58,575 bases of DNA. Source: Hydrogenophaga sp. (GTDB lineage Bacteria; Pseudomonadota; Gammaproteobacteria; Burkholderiales; Burkholderiaceae_C). This document shows, piece after piece, positions 37,282 through 45,626 of the stretch (position 1 is the stretch's first letter; every line of letters starts with the position of its first letter). The stretch is taken from assembly GCF_030373225.1 (NCBI RefSeq), contig NZ_JAUCZG010000029.1:1-58575 (forward strand). The letters are read 5' to 3'. The position numbers and the translations under genes were made by a program. The notes below the pieces were generated by a model, which did not search any database, had not been told where the DNA came from, and saw nothing but the letters and a program-made list of their open reading frames with translations.

Positions 37282-38241
37282 TCATGGCCGGGCACCAAAG
37301 ACCGGTTTCAGGCGGGCCAGCTGCGTCCTGAGTTGCGGCAGCGCTGCCTGCATGGCCGCGCGGCCCGCCTCGATCGAGCGCTGGCGCGCGGCGAAGTCGG
37401 CGCCACCCACGCCGGCCAGCGCAGGGCGAACCACCACATCGGCGGTGGCGAGTTCATGGCGGTTGATGCTCTGACCCATGATGGCGAAGGTTTGCAACAA
37501 CACGCGGATGTTGCCCATGGCCACATTGCCTTCGGGTGCGCTGGAGATGTCCACCGCCACCACCACCTCGGCGCCCATCTCGCGCGCCTGCTGCACCGGC
37601 ACCGGCGCAACCAGGCCTCCGTCCACATATTCCCGTCCGGCGATGCCCACCGGCGCAAACAGGCCCGGCACCGCGCTCGACGCGCGCACCGCCTGCGCCA
37701 CATCACCCCGGCGGAACAGCACCCCCTGCCCGGTCGCCAGGTCGGTCGCGAGCACCCCCAGGGGCAGCGCCATGCTCTCAATCACCCGCCCGTCCACCGC
37801 CTGGCTCACATACCGCGCGAGCGCGTCGCCGCGCAACAGGCCACGTCCCAGGATGGGCAAAGCCCAGTCGGTCAAGGTCACCTCGTCCATGCCCATGGCC
37901 ACCCGCTCCAGTTCGGTCGGCGTCTTGCCGCTGGCATACAGCGCGGCCACCAGGCTGCCGGCCGAGGTACCGGTCACGAGATCGGGCCGGATGCCGTTTT
38001 CCTCCAGCACCTGGATCACGCCCACATGGGCGAATCCACGCGCCGCACCGCCGCCCAGCGCCAGTCCCAGGCGGGGCGCCCGCATGGCCACGGGCGCGGC
38101 CACAGGCGCCTGCACCGCGGGTGATGGCGGCGGCGCGACCGGCCCCTGCACCGTGCTGCAGGCGCCAAGAAACACCAGACAAAACGGGAGACTCCGACGG
38201 GCGCAATACTTATTGAGAACAATTCGCGTTAATGTTACCAT
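37282..38241 (-). CDS. Patatin-like phospholipase, predicted lipoprotein
   Basis: A serine lipid acyl hydrolase of the RssA type. From ATG at 38241 it has a lipoprotein-like signal (FCLVFLGAC, Cys28) and a Pro/Ala/Val linker. The oxyanion motif GGGAARG (63-69), nucleophile GTSAGS (Ser93) and dyad Asp in YVDGGL (D207) follow, so all catalytic parts are present. The start is uncertain: ATG at 38244 is also possible, and both lie over the regulatory region of the divergent iron-binding gene. Length 319 is normal for the family. Confidence 0.87.
   Translation of the reverse strand: MVTLTRIVLNKYCARRSLPFCLVFLGACSTVQGPVAPPPSPAVQAPVAAPVAMRAPRLGLALGGGAARGFAHVGVIQVLEENGIRPDLVTGTSAGSLVAALYASGKTPTELERVAMGMDEVTLTDWALPILGRGLLRGDALARYVSQAVDGRVIESMALPLGVLATDLATGQGVLFRRGDVAQAVRASSAVPGLFAPVGIAGREYVDGGLVAPVPVQQAREMGAEVVVAVDISSAPEGNVAMGNIRVLLQTFAIMGQSINRHELATADVVVRPALAGVGGADFAARQRSIEAGRAAMQAALPQLRTQLARLKPVFGARP
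38211..38241 (+). promoter_or_regulatory. Fur-like box and promoter of the iron-binding protein gene
   Basis: TGAGAACAATTCGCG (38214-38228) resembles a 7-1-7 Fur box (TGATAAT-N-ATTATCA) with several mismatches. TTGAGA (38213-38218) and TACCAT (38236-38241), 17 bases apart, could be the promoter it covers. It precedes the iron-binding gene and overlaps the first codons of the divergent patatin gene. Confidence 0.5.
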
Positions 38242-38324
38242 CATTCCATTATCCCGCAAGCCCGACAGCCGAAAACGGCGCCGCACCGCTTGTTTCCTTC
38301 ATTGCAACTCCCAAGGGGATCTCC

Positions 38325-39380
38325 ATGACCGCGTTCCGCAAACTCTCGATTGCCCTGGCTGCGCTGGCAGCCACGCTCGGCCTGCAAGGGCAGGCAGCGG
38401 CTCAGGACAAGGTGCTCAACCTCTATTCGGCGCGCCACTACCAGACCGATGAGGTGATGTACGACACCTTCACCCGAACCACCGGCATCAAGATCAATCG
38501 CGTCGACGCCGACGACGCCGGCATCATTGCCCGCCTGCGCGCCGAAGGCGCCGCTTCCCCGGCCGACGTGATCCTGCTGGTTGACGCAGCCCGCATGGCG
38601 TCGGCCGACAGCCAGGGCCTGTTTCAGCCCATCCGCTCGGCCAGGCTCGACGCGGCCATTCCCGCCAACCTGCGTGCCGCGCCGGGCGAAGGCGGCGTGA
38701 CCTGGACCGGATTTTCGACCCGCGCCCGCGTGATCGTCTATGACCCGATGCGGGTGAAGGCTGCCGACGTGGCGACCTATGAGCAGCTCTCCGACCCCAA
38801 GCTCAAGGGCCTGGTCTGCACCCGCTCGGGCTCTCACCCCTACAACCTGTCGCTGTTCTCGACCATGGTCGAACGCATGGGTGACCAGAAAGGCGAAGCC
38901 TGGCTCAAGGGCGTGGTGGACAACATGGCCCGCGCGCCCAAGGGTGGCGACACCGACCAGATCAGGGCCGTGGCCTCCGGCGAATGCGGCGTGGCCCTGA
39001 CCAACACCTACTACATTGCGCGGCTCATCAAATCGGACAAGCCGCAAGACCGCGCCGTGATGGAAAAGGTGCGCGTGGTGTTCCCCAACCAGGCCACCAG
39101 CGGCACCCACGTGAACATCGCTGGCGCAGCGGTCGCCAAGCACGCCAGGAACCGCGACAACGCCATCCAGTTCATGGAATTCCTGGCCATCCCGTTCGCC
39201 CAGGACTACTTCGCCAACGGCAACAACGAGTTCCCGGCCGTCAAGGGCCTGACGATTGCCAACCCCGCCATCAAGGCCATGGGCGGTGACAACTTCAAGG
39301 CCGAGACCGTGCCGCTGGCCGCGGTGGCGAAGAACATGACCAAGGTTCAGCAGATGCTGGACCGCGTCGGCTACAGGTAA
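38325..39380 (+). CDS. Fe(3+) ABC transporter periplasmic-binding protein (FbpA/FutA-like)
   Basis: The protein captures ferric iron in the periplasm for an ABC importer. A signal peptide (LSIALAALAATLGLQGQAAAQ) precedes VLNLYSARHYQTDE. The iron-ligand Tyr pair is in ALTNTYYIARLI near residue 225. Length 351 is as expected. AAGGGGATCTCC precedes ATG at 38325. No permease or ATPase gene is adjacent, so its partners lie elsewhere. A Fur-like box upstream fits iron repression. Confidence 0.9.
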   Translation: MTAFRKLSIALAALAATLGLQGQAAAQDKVLNLYSARHYQTDEVMYDTFTRTTGIKINRVDADDAGIIARLRAEGAASPADVILLVDAARMASADSQGLFQPIRSARLDAAIPANLRAAPGEGGVTWTGFSTRARVIVYDPMRVKAADVATYEQLSDPKLKGLVCTRSGSHPYNLSLFSTMVERMGDQKGEAWLKGVVDNMARAPKGGDTDQIRAVASGECGVALTNTYYIARLIKSDKPQDRAVMEKVRVVFPNQATSGTHVNIAGAAVAKHARNRDNAIQFMEFLAIPFAQDYFANGNNEFPAVKGLTIANPAIKAMGGDNFKAETVPLAAVAKNMTKVQQMLDRVGYR

Positions 39381-39386
39381 GGTGCC

Positions 39387-40292
39387 TCAATAGACCTGCG
39401 GTACGTGGATCTCGCCGGGCACCTGGTGGCGCCGGTAGCCCTCGTGGCGCACGCGTTCGGGCAGCGTGATGGCGGGGCGCTCCACTTCGCCGTAAGGCAT
39501 CTGGTTCAACAGGTGGTGGATGCAGTTCAGCCGGGCCTTCTTCTTGTCGTCGGCCTGCACCACCCACCACGGAGACTCGGGAATGTGGGTGCGCTCGAGC
39601 ATCACCTCCTTGGCCCGGGTGTAGAGCTCCCAGCGGCTGCGGCTCTCCAGGTCCATCGGGCTGAGCTTCCATTGCTTGAGCGGGTCGTGGATGCGGCCGA
39701 GAAAGCGCAGGTGCTGTTCTTCGTCGGAAATGGAGAACCAGTACTTGATGAGCTGGATGCCCGATCGCACGAGCATCTTTTCAAACTCGGGCACCGAGCG
39801 GAAGAACTCCTCGTACTGCTCTTCGCTGCAGAAACCCATGACCCGCTCGACGCCGGCGCGGTTGTACCAGCTGCGGTCGAACAGCACCATTTCACCCGCT
39901 GCCGGCAGATGCGCGGCGTAGCGCTGGAAGTACCACTGGGTGCGTTCCCGGTCGTTGGGTGCGGGCAGCGCGGCCACGCGACAGACGCGCGGATTGAGTC
40001 GCTGCGTGATGCGCTTGATCACACCGCCCTTGCCCGCGGCATCGCGCCCCTCGAAGATGATCACCACCTTGTGCCCGGTGGCCACCACCCAGTCCTGCAG
40101 CTTCACCAGTTCGGCCTGGAGGCGGAACAGTTCGCGAAAGTACTGCTGGCGGGCCGCCCTGTGCTCCCTCAGGGCTTCGGCATCCTGCGGCTCGTCCACC
40201 CGGTCTTCGATCTCCATTTCCAGCTCTTCGTCGTAGCCGTCCATCACATCGTTGTGAATGCGGCGCAGCAACTCGTCCTGTCGGTCGAACAT
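39387..40292 (-). CDS. ppk2: Polyphosphate kinase 2
   Basis: PPK2 transfers phosphate between polyphosphate and nucleotides, mostly making NDP or NTP from polyP. The 301-residue single-domain protein has Walker A EGRDAAGKGG (81-90), the Walker B/lid region LFDRSWYNRAGVERVMGF near 138-155 and WWVVQADDKKKARLNCI near 245. It converges on the iron-binding gene with a gap of 6 bases. Confidence 0.93.
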   Translation of the reverse strand: MFDRQDELLRRIHNDVMDGYDEELEMEIEDRVDEPQDAEALREHRAARQQYFRELFRLQAELVKLQDWVVATGHKVVIIFEGRDAAGKGGVIKRITQRLNPRVCRVAALPAPNDRERTQWYFQRYAAHLPAAGEMVLFDRSWYNRAGVERVMGFCSEEQYEEFFRSVPEFEKMLVRSGIQLIKYWFSISDEEQHLRFLGRIHDPLKQWKLSPMDLESRSRWELYTRAKEVMLERTHIPESPWWVVQADDKKKARLNCIHHLLNQMPYGEVERPAITLPERVRHEGYRRHQVPGEIHVPQVY

Positions 40293-40379
40293 GGAGACTC
40301 CGTGAGAACAAAGGTCATCAGGCTAGGCCCGAACGGTGACAGTCTCGTGACGCCAGCCTGCCGCATAATCGCCTGCTGA

Positions 40380-40395
40380 TTGACGTTTACGTCAA
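40380..40395. promoter_or_regulatory. Perfect 7-2-7 palindrome upstream of the SDR gene
   Basis: TTGACGTTTACGTCAA has perfect 7-base arms. It lies 31 bases before the SDR start. It resembles sites for regulators of branched-chain amino acid or acyl-CoA catabolism (LiuR-type, as recalled), which would fit the SDR's likely role. A second half-site ACGTCAA partly overlaps on the right. Confidence 0.55.
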
Positions 40396-40426
40396 CGTCA
40401 AACACCCACCACCACAGGAGCACACC

Positions 40427-41185
40427 ATGGACATTCAAGGCAAGGTTTTCATCGTCACCGGCGGCGCATCGGGCTTGGGCGAGGGCACGGCGCGCATGCT
40501 CGCCGCCAACGGCGGCAAGGTGGTGATCGCCGACATGCAGGTCGAGAAAGGCGAAGCGGTCGCCGGCGAAATCGGCGGTGTTTTCGTCAAGTGCGACGTG
40601 AGCAGCGAGACCGACGGACAGGCCGTGGTGGCTCAGGCCGTGTCGATGGGCAAGCTGATGGGCCTGATCAACTGCGCGGGCATCGCACCGGCCGAAAAGA
40701 CCGTGGGCAAGAACGGCGCGCACAACCTGGGCGTCTACACCAAGACCATCATGGTCAACCTGGTGGGCAGCTTCAACATGATCCGCCTCGCTTCTGAGGC
40801 GATGTGCAAGAACGAACCCGAGGCCACCGGCGAGCGCGGCGTGATGATCTCCACCGCCAGCGTGGCGGCCTACGACGGACAGATCGGCCAGGCGGCCTAT
40901 GCGGCCAGCAAGGGCGGCATCGTGGGCATGACGCTGCCGATCGCGCGCGACCTGTCGCGCAACGGCATCCGCAACATGACGATTGCGCCCGGCATTTTCG
41001 GCACGCCCATGCTGTTCGGCATGCCGCAGGAAGTGCAGGACGCCCTGGCCGCCAGCGTGCCCTTTCCCAGCCGCCTGGGCACGCCGGCCGACTATGCCAA
41101 GCTGGCCAGACACATCATCGAAAACGACATGCTCAATGGTGAGGTGATTCGCCTGGACGGCGCGATCCGTCTGGCGCCCCGCTGA
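40427..41185 (+). CDS. SDR oxidoreductase, 3-hydroxyacyl-CoA dehydrogenase type 2-like
   Basis: A 252-residue short-chain dehydrogenase. It has the cofactor motif [14 protein letters not shown] (9-22), the NCAG motif near 79 and the catalytic Ser and YAASK (Tyr-x3-Lys) near 143-160. The closing part ([20 protein letters not shown], near 185-204) is typical of type 2 hydroxyacyl-CoA dehydrogenases, which act in isoleucine and branched-chain fatty acid breakdown. A palindromic operator precedes it; AGGAGC lies before ATG. Confidence 0.88.
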   Translation: MDIQGKVFIVTGGASGLGEGTARMLAANGGKVVIADMQVEKGEAVAGEIGGVFVKCDVSSETDGQAVVAQAVSMGKLMGLINCAGIAPAEKTVGKNGAHNLGVYTKTIMVNLVGSFNMIRLASEAMCKNEPEATGERGVMISTASVAAYDGQIGQAAYAASKGGIVGMTLPIARDLSRNGIRNMTIAPGIFGTPMLFGMPQEVQDALAASVPFPSRLGTPADYAKLARHIIENDMLNGEVIRLDGAIRLAPR

Positions 41186-41219
41186 CGCGCGCCCACCGTC
41201 AGGCCCTCCCCGGACCTCG

Positions 41220-43127
41220 TCAGAGGAAGGCGGTGCGGGCCTGCTTGAAATCGATGCGCCCCTGCACCACTTTCTCCAGCGCATCGTGGCGCAGGCTGCG
41301 CATGCCCAGGCCCACGGCCGCATCAAAGATCACGTTGGGGCGTGCACGGTCCTGGATGAGCGAACGGATCTCGCGGTGGTTCTGCAGGATTTCATACACG
41401 CCGGTGCGTCCCTTGTAGCCCTTCGACTTGCAATGCTCGCAACCCACCGCGTGACCCACCTGCACGCCGTCGGGTGAGTCCACCCCCGCTGCCGCGAGCA
41501 GACGCTGCAGCGCCTGCTCCCGGGTCAGCTGGCTGCCTTCGCGGTATTCGTCGAGCAGCGCGTCCCACTCGGACGCGCTCAAGCGCCGGTGTTCTGCGCA
41601 GACCGGGCACAGGCTGCGCACCAGGCGCTGGGCCACGATGCCGAGCAGCGAATCGCCGAAGTTCATCGGGTCCATGCCCAGGTCGAGCAGTCGCACCACG
41701 CTTTCACAGGCGTTGTTCGTGTGCAGCGTGGAGAGCACGAGATGGCCAGTGAGCGACGCCTCGATCGCGATCTTGGCGGTCTCCGCGTCGCGCACCTCGC
41801 CGATCATGATGACGTCGGGGTCGGCGCGCAGGAAGCTGCGCATGGCGGTGGCGAAGTTCAGGCCGATCTTCTCGTTCATCTGCACCTGCCGAAGGCCGGC
41901 CTGGGTGATCTCGATCGGGTCTTCGGCGGTCCAGATCTTGCGCTCGGCGGTGTTGATCTGCGCCAGCATCGAATGCAGGGTGGTGGTCTTGCCGGATCCG
42001 GTGGGCCCGGCCGCCAGCACCAGTCCGAAGGTGCGCGCCGAAAAGCCCGAGATCAGGTCGAGGTCGCGCGGCTGCAGCCCCAGGCGGGCCAGCGGCAGGG
42101 GCTTGGCCGACTCCAGCAGGCGCAGCACCACGTCTTCGAGTCCGTCGTGCGTGGGCAGCACGGCCACCCGCAACTCCAGGGGCACACCGCCGAAGAGCGA
42201 AAAATCGATCTTGCCGTCCTGCGGTCGGCGCCGCTCCGCGATGTCCAGCCGGGCCATGATCTTGATGCGCGACACCAGGGGGCCGCGCAGGCGGGAGGGC
42301 AACCAGAGATACGGTTCAAGATCCCCGTCGCGCCGGAACCGGATCAGCGTGAGCGCATCGCCCGGATTGGTCTCGATGTGGATGTCGGAGGCCTGCACAC
42401 GCCGCGCTTCGGCAATCATTTCGTTGACCAGCCGCACCATGCCGGCCGATTCGGCCCCGCTGCCGCTTTGCTCGGCATCCCCGCTGGTGTCGACCTCGCT
42501 CATGGCCTGCATCACGAGTTCTTCGACGCTCATCCCGGTGTGGGCGTCGCGCGCCATGCCCATCGGCGCGGCAACGCCGGCACTCAGCCCCCGCTCCTGC
42601 AGCGTCTGGCGCTCAAGGCGCTGCACGATGGCGGCACGCTGCGCCCAGACCAGCCAGACCGTGTGGCCCGTGAGCGAAACCAGGCGGCGGCGCAAGTCTT
42701 CGCTGGTGGGATTCCAGGCCGCCACCACGAACTGTTCGTTGGCCATGCCCAGCGGAACCACCTCCAGCTCGCAAGCCCTTGGCAACGGCAGTTCGGCAAA
42801 GGCGGTGGTCGAGGCGTCGAAGCCCGCGAGGTCCACCGCCACCACACCGGCCACCAGGGCCATGGCGTGGTGCCATTGTTCGTCGCTGATCAGTCCCCGG
42901 TCGACCAGTTCGTGCGAGCGGGAACGCAGCAGAGAGGGATCTTCCGCCCGCAGCAGGTCGACCCGTTCCGGCGCCAGGCAACCCGATGCGGCGAGTGCGT
43001 GGCCCAGATCGAGGATCGGCTGAGCCCGAAGCGCTCGCGCAGCGTCGTCCAGCGCCTCCAGACTTCGCGCCGCGCCCTCGCGCGTGTGTTGCGCCTGGCG
43101 GGACGCTTCAAACGGCACGCGGCTCAT
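41220..43127 (-). CDS. GspE/PulE-family secretion or pilus assembly ATPase
   Basis: A 635-residue hexameric ATPase of the type II secretion / type IV pilus class. The N-terminal ~170 residues form an MshEN/GspE-N-like domain. Walker A GPTGSGKTTT is near 377, the Asp box and Walker B region (IMIGEVRDAETAKIA) near 440, and the zinc-binding pairs CPVC (near 505) and CEHC (near 565) are present. No pilus or secretion genes flank it, so its partner machine is elsewhere or unknown. Its start overlaps the stop of the upstream small gene by 4 bases. Confidence 0.88.
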   Translation of the reverse strand: MSRVPFEASRQAQHTREGAARSLEALDDAARALRAQPILDLGHALAASGCLAPERVDLLRAEDPSLLRSRSHELVDRGLISDEQWHHAMALVAGVVAVDLAGFDASTTAFAELPLPRACELEVVPLGMANEQFVVAAWNPTSEDLRRRLVSLTGHTVWLVWAQRAAIVQRLERQTLQERGLSAGVAAPMGMARDAHTGMSVEELVMQAMSEVDTSGDAEQSGSGAESAGMVRLVNEMIAEARRVQASDIHIETNPGDALTLIRFRRDGDLEPYLWLPSRLRGPLVSRIKIMARLDIAERRRPQDGKIDFSLFGGVPLELRVAVLPTHDGLEDVVLRLLESAKPLPLARLGLQPRDLDLISGFSARTFGLVLAAGPTGSGKTTTLHSMLAQINTAERKIWTAEDPIEITQAGLRQVQMNEKIGLNFATAMRSFLRADPDVIMIGEVRDAETAKIAIEASLTGHLVLSTLHTNNACESVVRLLDLGMDPMNFGDSLLGIVAQRLVRSLCPVCAEHRRLSASEWDALLDEYREGSQLTREQALQRLLAAAGVDSPDGVQVGHAVGCEHCKSKGYKGRTGVYEILQNHREIRSLIQDRARPNVIFDAAVGLGMRSLRHDALEKVVQGRIDFKQARTAFL

Positions 43128-43642
43128 GCGAGCCGGCCCTCAATGGCTTCGCGCTGTCCCCACACGAGCAGCACGGCATGGCTGGTCACCGTGGACAACT
43201 GGCGCTGCAGGTCGGTGCTGGTCGGCTTCCACGAAGCCACGACAAAGTGGTCCAGCGCCGGCCCCAGCGGCAGCACGTCGTGCCAGCGGGCTTCCCGCAT
43301 CGACAACACCTCGAAGGCATGCCGGTCCAGCTCGAAGCGGGCTGCATCGACTTCCACCACCCCGGCCACGCGCGCCATGGCGCGCTGAAAATCGTCCTCG
43401 CTGACGAGCACCTGCTCGACCAGTTCGTGCGCCCGTGCGCGCAGACGCTCCGGATCGTCACGCCTGAGCCTGGCCAGCGTGTCGGGGTCGATGGCGCGCA
43501 ACTCGACCAGGGCCTGACCCAGGTCGATCACCGGACGGCGCCGCACCGCCTCGACGGCCGCGACCAGCTCCGGAAGATTGCGCGCGCACGGCTCGGGCTG
43601 GGCATCGGAAACCGGGGAGAACGACATGGAATCGGGTGACAC
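43124..43642 (-). CDS. Stand-alone GspE N-terminal (MshEN-like) domain protein
   Basis: This 172-residue protein is a duplicate of the N-terminal domain of the following ATPase. Aligned pieces include VIDLGQAL against ILDLGHAL, HELVEQVLVSEDDFQRAM against HELVDRGLISDEQWHHAM, VAGVVEVD against VAGVVAVD, and FVVASWKPTSTDL against FVVAAWNPTSEDL. It has no ATPase domain. GTG at 43642 is chosen because AGGA lies 8 bases ahead. The 4-base overlap with the ATPase gene suggests coupled translation. If it is a c-di-GMP-binding MshEN-like domain, it could act as a decoy or regulator; that is inference. Confidence 0.75.
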   Translation of the reverse strand: MSPDSMSFSPVSDAQPEPCARNLPELVAAVEAVRRRPVIDLGQALVELRAIDPDTLARLRRDDPERLRARAHELVEQVLVSEDDFQRAMARVAGVVEVDAARFELDRHAFEVLSMREARWHDVLPLGPALDHFVVASWKPTSTDLQRQLSTVTSHAVLLVWGQREAIEGRLA

Positions 43643-43793
43643 CTGAAGGGTCCTTTCACTTGAAAACAGGCGGTTGCTTCATTTCAATGTAGGAGGCCGC
43701 TGGCGGGCCGGGTTTGATTTTTCGCAAATCCGATGGCGTGCGCAGCACCGATGCGACACGCCAGTGCAGACTCCGTGCTGAAAATCACACCGC

Positions 43794-45626
43794 ATGAACA
43801 CATCGCTGAGCAGCACCCCATGGCCCCGGTCTGTCGCCGTCCTGTGCATGGCCGTGGGCCTGCTCGCCGGTTGTGCCCTGCCGCCCGGCGGCGTGGGCCC
43901 TCCAGGCCTTGCGCAGCCCGAGGCCGCATCGGGTCGCACGGCGAAGCCCGGCTGGACCTTGCAGCGCCAGGCCGTGGCCGCGGCCAACCCGCTGGCCACC
44001 GAGGCGGGCGCGCACATCCTGCGCGCCGGCGGCAGCGCGCTGGACGCTGCGGTGGCGGTGCAGATGGTGCTCACGCTGGTGGAGCCGCAGTCCAGCGGCA
44101 TCGGCGGGGGCGCCTTCCTGCTGCACCACGACGGGCGAACACTGCAGGCCTTTGACGGACGCGAAACCGCGCCCGCTGCGGTGGACGAGCGGCTGTTCCT
44201 GAACGAACAGGGCGAACCGATGCCCTTCATGCAGGCTGTGAACAGCGGGCGCTCGGTCGGTGTGCCGGGCACGGTGATGATGCTGGCGCTGGCCCACCGG
44301 CAGCACGGCAGACTGCCCTGGGCGCGCCTGTTCGAGCCGGCCATTGCCCTGGCCGAACAAGGCTTTTCGATCAGCCCGCGCCTGCACACGCTGCTGGCGG
44401 CCGACGCAACACTGAAGACCGACCCGGTGGCCGCCCGCTACTTCTACCGGGCCGATGGCCAGCCGCACCCGGCGGGCCACCGGCTGCGCAACCCCGAGCT
44501 GGCACAGGTGCTGCGCAACATCGCAGCCACCGGCCCGGTCGCGCTGCACGAAGGTCCGCTCGCGCAAGCCATCGTCGACAAGGTGCGCCGGCACCCCCGG
44601 CATCCGGGCACGCTGGGCCTGGACGACCTGAAGGGCTACCGGCCGCGCGAACGCGAGGCGATCTGCCACGACCACGCGGCCGCGCTGCGCGTGCTTCGCA
44701 TCTGTGGCTTCCCGCCGCCGGGCTCCGGCGCCCTGGCCATCGGGCAGATCCTCGGACTGCTGGCGCGCACACCCCAGGGCACGTCCCCCTTGATCGATGG
44801 CCTGCCCGATGCCGACTGGCTGCACAGCTACAACGAGGCCTCACGGCTGGCATTCGCCGACCGCGCCCAATACCTCGGCGACCCCGATTTCGTGGCGCCG
44901 CCGGCCGGCCGGTGGACGAGCCTGCTCGATGCGCCCTACCTCGACGATCGGGCCCGGCTGATCAGCGGCACGCGCATGCCCGCAGCCCCCGCGGGTCAGC
45001 CTGGTGGCCTGCGCAGCAGCTGGGCGCCCATGCCCGACCAGGCCGAACACGGCACCAGCCACATCAGCATCGTGGACGGTTTCGGCAACGCGCTGGCCAT
45101 GACCACCACCATCGAATCGGCCTTCGGCTCGCGCCTCATGGTCACCACCGACCCGGGCCGAAGCGGGGGTTTCCTGCTCAACAACCAGCTCACCGACTTC
45201 AGCTTTGCGCCGCGCGACGCGCAAGGCCGGCCAGTGGCCAACCGGGTCGAGCCCGGCAAGCGCCCGCGCTCCTCGATGTCGCCCACGCTGGTGTTCGACA
45301 AGGCCTCGGGTGAGCTGCTCATGAGCACCGGCAGCCCCGGCGGCGCCTTCATCATTCACTACACGGCCAAGGTGTTGCACGGTGTTCTGCAGTGGCGCCT
45401 GACGCCGCAGGCCGCCGTGGATCTGCCCAACTTCGGCACGCTGGGCGGGCCGCTGGTGCTGGAGCAAGGCCGCTTCCCGCAAGCAACACTGCAGGCTTTG
45501 CAGCAGCGTGGTCACACCGTGCAGCAGGGCGAACTCACCAGCGGTGCGCAAGCCCTTGTTCGGCGCAACCGCGCGTGGCTGGGTGGCGCCGATCCGCGCC
45601 GCGAGGGCGTCGTTGCCGGCGACTAG
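43794..45626 (+). CDS. ggt: Gamma-glutamyltransferase
   Basis: GGT cleaves glutathione and other gamma-glutamyl compounds in the periplasm. It is made as one chain that cuts itself. The N-terminus has a lipoprotein-like signal (AVGLLAGC, Cys near 27). The self-cleavage nucleophile Thr is in HGTSHISIVDGFGNA near residue 420, with the small-subunit signature SGGFLLNNQLTDFSF after it. The large-subunit motif GIGGGAFLLHH is near 102. Its length of 610 is a little over the usual ~580. It converges on the acyl-CoA ligase gene with a 4-base overlap. Confidence 0.93.
   Translation: MNTSLSSTPWPRSVAVLCMAVGLLAGCALPPGGVGPPGLAQPEAASGRTAKPGWTLQRQAVAAANPLATEAGAHILRAGGSALDAAVAVQMVLTLVEPQSSGIGGGAFLLHHDGRTLQAFDGRETAPAAVDERLFLNEQGEPMPFMQAVNSGRSVGVPGTVMMLALAHRQHGRLPWARLFEPAIALAEQGFSISPRLHTLLAADATLKTDPVAARYFYRADGQPHPAGHRLRNPELAQVLRNIAATGPVALHEGPLAQAIVDKVRRHPRHPGTLGLDDLKGYRPREREAICHDHAAALRVLRICGFPPPGSGALAIGQILGLLARTPQGTSPLIDGLPDADWLHSYNEASRLAFADRAQYLGDPDFVAPPAGRWTSLLDAPYLDDRARLISGTRMPAAPAGQPGGLRSSWAPMPDQAEHGTSHISIVDGFGNALAMTTTIESAFGSRLMVTTDPGRSGGFLLNNQLTDFSFAPRDAQGRPVANRVEPGKRPRSSMSPTLVFDKASGELLMSTGSPGGAFIIHYTAKVLHGVLQWRLTPQAAVDLPNFGTLGGPLVLEQGRFPQATLQALQQRGHTVQQGELTSGAQALVRRNRAWLGGADPRREGVVAGD

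Noticed and set aside
45623..45626. 4-base overlap of the ggt and acyl-CoA ligase stops
   Set aside because: Short convergent overlaps are common; there is no sign of special function.
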